Assembly: GCA_026119935.1 (NCBI GenBank)
Contig: JALRMH010000040.1
Location: forward strand, 62,001 to 126,000
From: Endothia cerciana
Taxonomy: Eukaryota > Ascomycota > Sordariomycetes > Diaporthales > Cryphonectriaceae
DNA length: 64,000 bases
Reading direction: 5' to 3'
Shown: piece after piece, positions 52,026 to 62,596 of the stretch
Numbering within the stretch: position 1 is the first letter of the stretch
Layout: each line of letters begins with the position of its first letter
Position numbers and translations under genes: made by a program
The notes under the pieces: model-generated
Seen by the model: the letters and a program-made list of their open reading frames with translations, nothing else
Told to the model about the DNA's origin: nothing
The model's database searches: none

Positions 52026-53542
52026 GTCTGGTCAAGTTGGACTCACGAATTGGGAATGGGATGTTCGTTGTCGTAGGCACTGGAGAGGATGGCCGGCGTC
52101 GAGCCGAACATAGCACGGCAGGGAGGCGGCATTGCGGAGACACGATGCCCTGCAACGAACACAACGGGGGGATCGGTGGCGTAGCCGATACACACAAAGC
52201 AACTCCGGGCAACCTTACGACTTACCGGGACTGCGGTTTTAGACCTTTTCTTTACCGACCTAGATACCTACCGAGGTCTGTACGCCTGTACACTACTGAA
52301 TTAGACGGCATTTTTCAACCCGGTTGTACTTGTGACACCGAATAATTGTTGGTGGTGCTATGGTGGGGGAGGTAGCATGCGATTGACTTTCCAAGGATTT
52401 CGAGTGCATTGGTAAGACCCGTGGATTGGAGCCCAAGCGGCAGATAGCGGAGACAAGAGATGTTACACGGATCTGAACACAAATGATGGAAACAGGATAC
52501 TTCAGCAACCAGTGATATTTCACGACAGTGGGTTCTCAAGCAAGATCATACCCCAGACGAGGTTGTCCTAGAGGAGAGTACCCCAGAGGTCATCCTACTG
52601 CCAATAGCAGGTTGGATCCAGGTACCGCACTGAATCAGTGAGGCACGATGTCTCTTATGGGATATGTGCCATTGCTTCAGCCTCTTTGCACCCCATTTGC
52701 TTATGCAGCCTGAAGTCAAGAGGTTGATGATAACAGGCAAAGTCAAAGGGTCACGGACTAGCCCAATGGTTGAGACTGCTCTACATGCTAGCATCTACAT
52801 ATGACTATTCAGGATCTTCTAACAGTGTACAAATTCGTTGACTTTGGGAGGAGAGGGGTACTGCATTCCATCAGTCCGCCCTGCCTGAGGATACTCGGCC
52901 GTCCTGAACTGAAGAGGGGGGTCTTCAGCGTTCCAAACAATAATTCCCTGCAGATTTTCCTGAAGAGAACATTGGATTCCCATCTATACTCGACCAAAAT
53001 CGTTCATTCCAGAGTGCTTACCAGGTATACTCTGCTCAGAAAAACTAAGCTTTCTTCCATCCTTTTTACATACCCTGTCTCAGAATCTGTCAATGCCACC
53101 GAAAGAAATCCCTGTCATCGTCTGGACAATAGCAAAGTAATGATAACCAATGCCTCCACCGAAACAGGATGAGGCGGATGGCTCATGAGGTCAAAAAGAC
53201 CTGTAATCCGTGCTATAATATCCAACATCAGGTGGCTCGTGCTTCTCCTACAGTACAGTACAACTACATAGTACCACATCTACGGGTCTGGGGAGCTAGA
53301 AACCCTGCCCCTGCATGAGGTCTTGGCTGCCGCCGCTGTGGGACCCAACCCCCTGTCAGAGCTTCGTCAGTCTCCAACTGTGTCCTTTCCGACGTCTTGA
53401 CTTCTTGGAGGCTTCCTGTAGAAACTGGGAGGTTTTATTCAGGACGACGCACAACTATTGACTGATTGGTTCTTTCCCCTCCATTTTCTTTCCTCGGGCA
53501 TTGCCTGTTTCTCTTCCTCCTCCTGGTCGTCAATCAGCCAAA
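52026..53542. other. Intergenic, ATP synthase e to STT3
   Basis: 1.5 kb; the part 52290-53250 looks less GC-rich than the surrounding DNA. A 123-codon ORF (52801-53172, +) has no recognisable motif and is not called. TAC/GTA-rich sequence lies near 53250. Confidence 0.5.
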
Positions 53543-56279
53543 ATGTCGGCGGTGGTTGACTCTGTCCTCTCTGGAGGCACTCAAGGCCAGAACTCCAGAG
53601 CTCTGTTCAGGGTCGTCATCCTCTCCTTGATCGCTGCTGCTGCTATCGCAAGCAGACTATTCTCCGTGATTCGTGAGTCAAACCTCGTGGCGGCGTCCCG
53701 CCGGCGCCATCCCATACATCAGCTGGAGTGGCGATACCTTCGCTCACGCGCCGCCGCGATGACCTCTCTTTTGCCCTAGAACAAGCAAATCAACAGCCAT
53801 GCTAACCGTTCTCCTTCTACAGGATTCGAATCCATAATCCATGTTGGTCTTTCCCTCCTGGTTCCTTGAGGGATCAAATTGCTGACCCGGCGACAGGAAT
53901 GTCCGTTTGCCCTCCCTCCGCGTCGAAGATCTTGCGGCTGGCCGATGAGCTACTCCTCCCTCAACTCTCGGGGGCCCGTTCCGCTCTGAATTCAACGGCC
54001 GCCCCTCTTTCCCCCTTCGCTCGCTCCTGACCAGAACGACTAGAAACTGACACGCTCTCCTACAGTCGATCCTTGGTTCAACTTCAGAGCCACGAAATAC
54101 TTGGTCGCCAATGGGTTCTACAACTTCTGGGACTGGTTCGACGATCGGACCTGGTACCCTTTGGGTCGGGTCACTGGAGGAACTCTCTACCCCGGCCTTA
54201 TGGTCACCAGCGGCATCATCTACCATTTACTGCGCTTCCTGACCGTCCCCGTCGATATTCGCAACATCTGCGTTCTCCTCGCCCCAGCCTTTTCCGGACT
54301 GACAGCCCTCTCCGCCTATTTCCTGACCAATGAGATGACCACGTCCCAGTCAGCCGGCCTGCTGGCCGCTGTTTTCATGGGCATTGCGCCGGGATACATC
54401 TCGAGATCCGTCGCCGGCAGCTACGACAACGAGGCCATTGCCATCTTCCTGCTGGTCTTCACCTACTTCCTCTGGGTCAGGGCCGTCAAGCAGGGTTCCA
54501 TGATGTGGGGTGCCCTGTGTGCCCTCTTCTACGACTGGATGGCCGCCTCTTGGGGTGGCTATGCCTTCATTACCAATCTCATTGCTCTGCATGCCTTCGT
54601 GCTCTGCCTCTCGGGGCGTTACAGCCCCAGGCTCTACATCGCGTACAGCACCTGGTACGCAATTGGCATGCTGGGAACCATGCAGATTCCATTCATCAAC
54701 TTCTTGCCTGTCAGCTCAAGTGATCAGTTCCCAGCCCTAGGTATGTTTGCACCCTCATCCCAGGCCCCATATGGTACTAAGGTCTGTCTCGTACAGGTGT
54801 CTTCGGTCTTGTACAGTTTATGGCCGCTGTTGATTACCTGCGCAACTTTCTTCCCGAGGAGAAGGTCCTGAGGTACCGCATCGGAACCTTCATCGGACTC
54901 TTCATTACAGGACTGGCCTTGAACGTTATTCTCGTCAAGACCGGCAAGATCGCGTCCTGGGGTGGACGATTCTACTCGCTCTGGGACACTTCGTACGCTA
55001 AGATTCACATCCCCATCATCGCCTCGGTCTCGGAGCATCAGCCGACCGCCTGGCCCGCATTCTTCTTCGACTTGAACATGCTCATCTGGCTATTCCCTGC
55101 TGGTGTCTACCTGTGTTTCGATAGACTGGGTGATGAGCACATCTTCCTCATCACCTATGCCGTGACAGCCAGTTACTTCGCCGGTGTCATGGTTCGTCTC
55201 ATGCTGACACTCACACCTTGTGTCTGCGTCGCGGCCGCCATGGCTATTTCACACATCCTGGACAACTATTTGTCGGTCAGGAGTCCGGACCCACAAGACA
55301 ACGCCAGCGAGGTAGCGGAGGGTGCCGCCAAGAAGGAGAAGCCCAGCAAATCCAAGAACGATAAGGACCATAAGGACCCCGTCGTTGGGATTTATGGAAT
55401 CACATCTAAGGCTATCGTCTCGACAGCCTTCGCGATGTACCTCGTCATGTTCGTCATGCACTGTACTTGGGTGACCTCTAACGCGTACTCGTCGCCGTCT
55501 GTGGTTCTGGCCAGTCGAATGCCAGATGGCAGCCAGCACATCATTGATGACTACCGTGAGGCCTACCAGTGGCTGCGACAGAACACCAAGGAGGACGCCA
55601 AGATCATGTCTTGGTGGGACTACGGCTACCAGATTGGTGGCATGGCCGACCGCCCAACCCTCGTGGACAACAACACTTGGAACAACACCCACATCGCTAC
55701 GGTCGGTAAGGCAATGAGCTCTCGCGAGGAGGTTAGCTACCCGATCATGCGTCAACATGAGGTTGACTATGTTCTCGTTGTTTTCGGGGGCCTGCTGGGT
55801 TACTCGGGCGATGACATCAACAAGTTTCTCTGGATGGTCAGGATCGCTGAGGGCATCTGGCCGGAAGAGGTGAAGGAGCGAGACTTCTTCACTGCTCGCG
55901 GGGAATACCGTGTCGATGACCAGGCCACTGACACCATGAAAAACTCGTTGATGTAGGTGCTCTTCATATCCTGTCTGACCAGGCGTCGGAGTGCTAATGA
56001 TGATGCAGGTACAAAATGTCGTACTACAATTACAACACGCTTTTCCCGCCTGGACAAGCCACTGATCGTGTTCGTGGCGTTCGTCTTCCCGCGGAGGGCC
56101 CGACTCTGAACGTGGTGGAGGAGGCTTTCACCAGCGAGAACTGGATCATTCGGATCTACAAGGTGAAGGATCTGGACAACTTCGGTCGGGACCACGCTTC
56201 CGTGGCGTCTTTTGAGAAGGGCAACAAGAAGAAGAAGCCCGTCAAGAAGCGAGGTGCTCGCACCTTGCGACTTGACTAG
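53543..56279 (+). CDS. STT3: Oligosaccharyltransferase catalytic subunit STT3
   Basis: Six exons: 53543-53672, 53823-53842, 53897-53900, 54066-54740, 54797-55952 and 56009-56279 (751 residues). It transfers the lipid-linked glycan to Asn in N-X-S/T sequons in the ER lumen. Hydrophobic segments start at about residue 25 and run to about 490. The first lumenal loop contains the catalytic motif HEFDPWFNFR, with D53 as metal ligand. The signature WWDYG is at 549-553 (SWWDYGYQIGGMADRP), followed by VDNNTWNNTH. The C-terminus is lysine-rich (KKKKPVKKRGARTLRLD). Exons 2 and 3 are tiny: exon 2 is 20 nt, and exon 3 (GAAT) is 4 nt, giving E51 and the first base of F52. Introns 1-5 are 150, 54, 165, 56 and 56 nt. 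Splicing without the 4-nt exon would break the family-invariant EFDP. Confidence 0.92.
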
Positions 56280-57198
56280 GCGGGTTTACACGCACGAAGC
56301 AGTGTACAAAAGGAGACAGGTAGATCGCTTTCCTATTTTGCTTGGCGTATGAAGGGACAAGGTGTCGGCAAGGTGCCGATGTACAAAAGTTGAGTGTCTC
56401 AATAGAATACCCAGATCCTCCTGATGAACTGTTTCCTTTCCTTGCTATGACCACGCGGGCGCACATGTAAGAGACTGGCAGGCAACGTTTCCAGCTCTAC
56501 GCCGAGCGTCCCCCATCCGAAAATAATTAAGAAGGGCGAAGAAGTATCCCGTCCAGTCAAGGCGGCCGACCAGTTTCTCTTGTCTTCAACTATCCCACCA
56601 AGTTGTACATCGACTACGAAAACATGCGTTGCAGCTTTTTTTTTCCTTTTTTTTTTTTTTTCCTTTTTCTTTCTGCTCGCCATCCCCTCTCTTGACTGAC
56701 CTGCATCATCTGAATTTCGTCTCCTACCACCCGGCTAATTTTTATCAGCCGTCTTGTTGGCCTCACTTCTGTGAAGTGCTTCTCGAAACAGGCCAGCTCC
56801 GCTGCCACCGCGGGGCAACTTTGTCTGCTGTCCCACCGTTCACCTCCCTCCACTGTCGTCCCAGATCTCTGAGCCCTACCTCACCTACAAGCCCGCACCG
56901 GTAGAGCCAGGTTGCTAGCTGTCTTTCTTCACGGTCTTCCCTCCCAACTTCACAACTACGCACTAGAACCTCGGTCTCAGAGGATCAATCAACCGATGCT
57001 AAGCTGCATCCGCGGTCGAAAAGAATGAGAAAGTCCAGAGAACTACGGCAAGTTCAGTCTGAGGTACTACAGAACAAAACAGGCGTCTGCTAACGTAGAA
57101 CGATCAGCGAGAGTTCAGACTTCTCAGAGGACGACTACGGTGTTCGCAGATACAGCAGACGTCCAGGACACCGTCGTGGCAAGCACCTGGCGGGCGAC
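56280..57198. other. Intergenic, STT3 to zinc-binding protein gene
   Basis: Contains T-rich tracts at about 56637-56671. From about 57095 the frame of the next gene is already open and reads SSDFSEDDYGVRRYSRRPGH, so an upstream coding exon may exist, although I found no donor in the right phase. Confidence 0.5.
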
Positions 57199-60030
57199 AT
57201 GACCTCACATCATAGGTCATCCACGGAGGATCGCCATGCTCGCAAGTACAGCAGGCACGCCAGACACTTGCACGACAAGCATGCTACCGGTAATGGTCAG
57301 GCTCACGATAGCACCCGGGAGTCTCGCAATAGACACTCGCACCGACACCCTGATGATGTCGGCTCCGACTCTTCGGATGAGATTCTGATCAAGCACCGCG
57401 CTTCACGACGACCTCACCGCGACAATGACAAGGATGGCATTTCACGCCAGCTCAAGGATATCGAGAAAGCTCAGCGTGAGGCGCTTCGTCCTTCCTCTTC
57501 GTCCAGCCAGGAGATCCACGTCCACTACATCCCAGTCATCACCACGTCAGCTTCGCCTCCGATTACCAGCTCTCGCCAGTCGCGATCGCTCGATTCTGCT
57601 GCCGCCTGTCATGCTGACGGTCCTGCAATCAGGAAGTCCAAGTCAGTCGGCGTCTGCGCCAGCGAGCTGACCAACCAGCTCAAGGGCCTCACGATGTCTT
57701 GGATCTCGAAGCGCAGCTCTCCGGCCAAGGGCTCACGACGAAACAGGCACGAGAAGCGGGGCAAGCATGGCAAGAAGAAAGAGATGTCAAAATTCCTCGC
57801 GCCTTTGGCCCAACGGTGGATCTGCTACGAGTGCGGCAAGCTTCGCTCTGACACCTTTCAGGACCGTCATCCCCTCCAGGCAGGACAGAAGATGCAGCCC
57901 AACTGGTGTGGTAAGTGTCGTGTCTATGGGGAGCTGAAAGGCCGACCCCTTGACTGGTATGGTCAGCGTCACTACTGCTGGGGCTGCGGAATCGTTCGCT
58001 CGAAGGACTATCATCGCGAGAATCGCATGGCGAAGGATGAGAAGTCCACGCCTAACTACTGTAAACGCTGTCGCGAGCTCTCGCCCAGCTTCGACTACAA
58101 TCTGCGTGAGGCTAGTGAGGTTGGAAGCGAGGTTACCATCCGAGATCAGGTACGTTTCGCAACCAACCGGCCCTCCCTACCGACCTCTCACTGACGCGGG
58201 TTGAGACAGGCTTTCCAACGTCAAATGCACGACGCTGAGCTCAGCGATATCGAGGAAGATGAGGACGAGGCCACCAGAGCCGTGCCAGCCTCCGGCAAGG
58301 AGAACGAGGATCCTAGGGAGTCAAAGGAGGTCAAGCGCTCCGAGAGCTTCATCCTACAGAACTGTTCCCTCTCAACCAAGACCACATCCGATGGCTCGTC
58401 CGAGGGCAGCCTACCCATCAGCATCCTCAAAGCTATGCACCTTGATGCAGACAGGGTTCGCAACTGCACCGATGGAGGCTGCCGTCTTTCCGTCAGCTCT
58501 TGCAACCTCCCTTCTGTTGATATTGTCCCAGATGGGTGTCTCAATGCTGGTATGCCACTTTCTGGAGGTCCCCGGCCGGTCCTCGACAAAGGTGATGGTT
58601 GCCGGATGGAAGACACAGGACCTGTCATTGATAAGCACCTGCCAAAGGAGGATATTCGTGATGGTCAGACCGATAGCCCAACCACCCTCGCTCCCGACCA
58701 GCAAGCTACCACAGCGAGCTCAACCAGGAAGAAGGTCCACTGGTGCAAGGAGGACAATCGACCCATCACAGCTGAAAGCGCCCTGCCCTATATCTCCGAT
58801 TCTGGCTTCTCCAGCGGCTATCGATCCGACCTTTCGATAAAGTCTACCGGTTCCCACGGACGTCGTCGCCGTCACCCAGCCGAGGAGAGCACGGGGAGTC
58901 CTCTCGAGCGCGAGGGGGCCGCTACGGACGAGGATGTTGGCGACAGTGCACGAAAGGCATGGGAGCAGGAGGCGTCCTCAGCTCAGCGACTCAAGAGTGG
59001 CAGCTCCGGTCTCGGTCAGGGGTTCCCACCCCGGGAGACGTTCGGAGTGGCAATTCCCAACCTTGATGCGGAGATGCCCCGGTGTTCACGCGGACCTACT
59101 CCGTCTGGCTTCCCATACCCGATCCCCCCGACTTCTGCTGTGTCCTACGAGCCAATGAACATTGGTCCGGCCGACCACTCTGGCAACTTTGAAGGCCAGA
59201 AAGACCATGGATCTTGGAACTCCCACCTTCAGTCGCCCAGCCAGGAATTTCCCAACTTCTCCCGACCCTATCATAGTCCAACCAAGAAGCGCACCAACGA
59301 TCCCCATAACCTCTATGGCTACTCAGCATCCAGTCAAGAATACGAAACCTATAATGTCTCCACCGACTGGCCGTACCAAGGATTCGATCCTGCCACACAC
59401 TCTAACGAGTCCACCAGCCGCCGTGGTTTCCCCGGCTACACCGCATCCGCTGAGGCGGATTTTGACATCTACAGCTCCTCTCAGAATAACGACGACTTCT
59501 TCGCCTCCTATGGAGGTCGCTGCCCCTTCCCTGCCCCGCCCGGCTATCCCGAGTTCGACTTTTCGCACATAGGCGAGACGAACCCGTCCAAGGCTGCCAA
59601 GGCCAAGGATGACTTCTACGCGCATGTCCCCGAGGTTCATGAGACGTTCGCCCGTGACAAGAAGTTCACGCGCAACAAGTCTGAGACCCCGAAGCCTCAG
59701 CGGCGAGCCTCCTGGCGCCTGTATGATGATGGAGACACGGACGAGGACGAGTGTGTTGACTTTGGGTGGCGTAATGCCCAGACGACTGTGCATCGTGAGC
59801 GAGCGCCGTATTCCGCCAACTCGGTTTCCCGAGTTACCATCCTTTCGATCCGGGAGATGACAAGCGACGAGGAGCTGTCCGAGGTTGATGATGGTGAGGA
59901 AGGTATACACAACGATCGCGATGTTTGTTTATACTGCTCAAGTGCTAATGAGGCGCCAGGCGACGATGATGACTCTGATCTCGACACCGTCATAAACAAA
60001 TCCGCAACGAAGTCCATCTGTGCATCTTGA
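57199..60030 (+). CDS. Protein with two CxxC-x24-CxxC zinc-binding units, function unknown
   Basis: At least two exons: 57199-58149 and 58210-60030 (60-nt intron, GTACGT/CAG); a further 57-nt intron is likely at 59903-59959 and keeps the frame (923 residues unspliced, 904 spliced). The N-terminus is rich in Ser, His and Arg. Residues 209-240 have C209, C212, C237, C240 and residues 260-291 have C260, C263, C288, C291: the same C-x2-C-x24-C-x2-C spacing twice, with ICYECGKLRSDTF and HYCWGCGIVRSKDYH as openings. The rest is largely disordered and acidic or aromatic. The units are slightly reminiscent of the Stc1-type LIM-like fold, but this is weak. Probably nuclear. A 3' UTR intron (about 60090-60143) is also possible. 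Confidence 0.75.
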
Positions 60031-60996
60031 AAAGCTGTAAGATACCGGGACTCCGTTCAAATGAACCGGGTGATGCTTGCATACGGGGCGTGAGTATCTT
60101 TCTTCTCGGACTCTCTTGCGGGGCCTCGCTGACATTCGATGCAGTTGTAAAACCGACTCGGGTGGGCTGTTTCTGAGACTTGCCCGCAAGTCATTCTTAT
60201 CGTCTGCCTGTCTTCACGACATGATCATGACACTATTACGATGCTCACAACACTGTTACGATACGACGCTTCGATCTGTACGATTTCTGCCAACACTGTC
60301 AACGACGAAAAGTCTTTGCTGTTCAGCTGCGGCTGTTTGAGGTTGCAAAACGTATGGCAAGACGGCCGCTCCCCCCCAACCCTTCTTCCTCTTCCTACTT
60401 AATGAACGCCAGTACTTGATGAGGATCAGCTACTGGAAAATGCCCACTGTGAAGGGCTGCTTACCAGGAAATGTTGCGATGGAAAAAAAAGGAATGGTCA
60501 CAAGTGATCATGTTTGATGAGGTTTCTTGTGCGGAGGTCCGAGGTGGATGTTTACAGAGACGATGAGAATAGCTCTGAATACTTTGTTTCGTATCTGCTT
60601 GTTTCCATGTTCTAGTTGTCTGCTTTGCGTCGTTCAGCCAAAAAAAAAAAAAAAAAAAAAGGGCTTCCTGGAGGAGGCGGCGGCATCCTTTTATATCGCT
60701 GGTTGGACGTAGTCTCTCCATGCTATGTACTTACTTACACCGCCTTCGAGAATGGCCATTCAATCGCCGTATCTGATCGACACGTTCGTCAAAGACCAAT
60801 ACTGCAGACTTTAACGTGGCGCGGCTCACTTGATGATCCCTCAACACGAATGTCTCGCTGGAAGCCTTTCAGGATCACGAGGCGTTAGCGGATAAGCAAG
60901 GACGATTATGGTATCATTTGTGTGAGCGCTGCCATGCACAGAGATCGTAATCCGCACTCAGAACCCAGTGTTTTCTCGTTCAAGGCTGCGAATGCC
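60031..60996. other. Convergent spacer to UTP23
   Basis: Contains intron-like GTGAGT...GCTGACATTCGATGCAG (60090-60143) just after the stop of the zinc-binding protein gene, and an A run at 60641-60660. No supported gene. Confidence 0.5.
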
Positions 60997-61926
60997 CTAT
61001 GCGTCACCCGCAACCGCAATAGCCTGCTGAGCCTCACCGCAGCCACCGTCCTCCGTCTTCTTCTGCTTCCGTTTCCGCTTCTTCTTGGCCGGCTGCTCTG
61101 AGGATACTTCTCCATTCGGCCTCCCTTCTTCTTCCTCTTTTGGCCTTGGAGGCTGCTGTTGCGACTTCTTCTTGGGCTTCTTGACGGACAAGGGATTGGG
61201 TCCCTTCAGACCTTTCCTCTTCTTTTTCTTCTTCTCTGGTTCGGCCTCTTTCTCATCGCCTCCGCTGCCCTCACTGTCGTCGTCATCCTCTCGTTTCCTC
61301 TTGCCACCTGCCTGGACCGGCTCTTTCAACTCCGCCCGGAACTTTGCCCTTTCGCCCTTCTGCACAACCCTGGCGGTCGCCGAGGCCATCGGCTCAAGCT
61401 GTCCTCCCACCCACCACCAGTCAGCATCCCGTCCCCTCATCCGTGGCCGTATGTAGCAGCGAAGACTCACAATCATAACCGATCTCGAGACATAGACCAA
61501 CGGCACGCCCGGGATACCCCTCATCCTCGCCCTGACCTCCCCGTCCTGGCTCGCCACAACATAGCGATTCTTGTTCGCCGTGCCCACCACGCTGCCCAGG
61601 CACTCCATCGTGCTCAGCGGCTCGGGGAACTCCTCGGGGTGGTGCCCGCAGCGCCGCCTCTCGAAGGTCTTGGCCTTCTTGATCACACTGTCCATGCCGG
61701 GCTCCCTGTTCTGCGCGTACAGGTGGCGCATCGAGCACTGCGTGATCAGGATCTTGACCTCGCCGTGCAGCGTGTTGGACAGGTACTGCGGCAGGTCCAT
61801 GGAGAAGCGGTGGGCGTCCCTGACCAGGTCGGCGTCGACGAGGACCTGGTAGGGCTGGTGGAAGTTGAAGGCGAGCTCGAACTGCCTGAGGAGCTTGCGG
61901 TAGGCCTTGGAGCGTTTCCCGCGCAT
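60997..61926 (-). CDS. UTP23: rRNA-processing protein UTP23 (PIN-like, CHCC zinc motif)
   Basis: Two exons: 61471-61926 and 60997-61398 (285 residues). The N-terminus MRGKRSKAYRKLLRQFELAF leads into FHQPYQVLVDADLVRDA, the PIN-like domain; C64, H68, C93 and C109 fit the Utp23/Fcf1 zinc motif (ITQCSMRHLY, RRCGHHPEEFPEPLSTMECL). A basic C-terminal tail (KKKKKKRKGLKGPNP, KKKRKRKQKK) is typical of nucleolar proteins. The 72-nt intron (GTGAGT, branch site GCTGAC, CAG) has no stop and keeps frame; splicing gives SRSVMILEPMASA, which matches the family better. Family knowledge: Utp23 is a small-subunit processome factor that acts in release of snR30; the nuclease residues of PIN domains are degenerate in it. 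Confidence 0.9.
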   Translation of the reverse strand: MRGKRSKAYRKLLRQFELAFNFHQPYQVLVDADLVRDAHRFSMDLPQYLSNTLHGEVKILITQCSMRHLYAQNREPGMDSVIKKAKTFERRRCGHHPEEFPEPLSTMECLGSVVGTANKNRYVVASQDGEVRARMRGIPGVPLVYVSRSVMIVSLRCYIRPRMRGRDADWWWVGGQLEPMASATARVVQKGERAKFRAELKEPVQAGGKRKREDDDDSEGSGGDEKEAEPEKKKKKRKGLKGPNPLSVKKPKKKSQQQPPRPKEEEEGRPNGEVSSEQPAKKKRKRKQKKTEDGGCGEAQQAIAVAGDA

Positions 61927-62596
61927 CTTGGGCCGGGGGGGGGGGGTGCCCTCGGGGAGGACCTCTCGTCGGTGCTATGGGGCGTCGGTAGTGACCTGCG
62001 GGAGGAGGCGCGCCCCCGGTTGTTTTGTAGGGCGGCGGGAGGGGTATGTGGTGAGCTTTTCCCGACGTGGGTTGGCTGGCTGGTTGGCTGGCTGGCTGGT
62101 TGGCTGGCTTGTTGCACGCAAGGCTTGTCTGGCGATGTCTTGAGGTTCAAGGTTGGAAGTGGCTGCGCCGCCCAAAACTTTTTGTTATCGCCGCTGCGCA
62201 AGGCGCTTATCAGTGGCATTTGGCCCCACAAATGATCAGCAGAATTATGGTTGCGGTGCAGTAAACTGCAGGCCGACTGCTTGCATTTTCAGCTGCCAGG
62301 CGTGCTAGGTCGCCTTGGCAGGCGGGAATTACATATAACAGGCCTTAACCCAGCCCTGAAATCATCCGGTCCTACAGCAACGCCTCCCGGAACCCGCCTG
62401 ATGCTGAACTCTATAACCTTTTCCCCCCTGACGCCGTCTATGCAGGAAGGTGTTGATTGGACCACCGGTCCTCCATTGGCAGTGAATGCCAGATGTAGAA
62501 GCAGGAGGGGTCGAGGCTCCCTCGTGCCTGTCCTGAATGCACTGCGTCGGCCTGAGCGCCTGTGATTCTCCCCATGCCCCCCCAATGTCATGATCA
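61927..62596. other. Intergenic, UTP23 promoter and PTC7 3' flank
   Basis: Contains a G run at 61937-61946 and a GGCT repeat at 62071-62110. Nothing else supported. Confidence 0.55.
62071..62110. repeat. (GGCT/GGTT)n tetranucleotide repeat
   Basis: About ten units of GGCT with GGTT variants, roughly 150 bp upstream of the UTP23 ATG. Confidence 0.9.

Noticed and set aside
52801..53172. 123-codon ORF starting with ATG between ATP synthase e and STT3
   Set aside because: Codon use is unlike the neighbouring genes, no domain is visible and the region looks non-coding; expression data could change this.
61159..62235. 358-codon plus-strand ORF over UTP23
   Set aside because: Shadow of UTP23; it continues into the GGCT repeat and lacks motifs.
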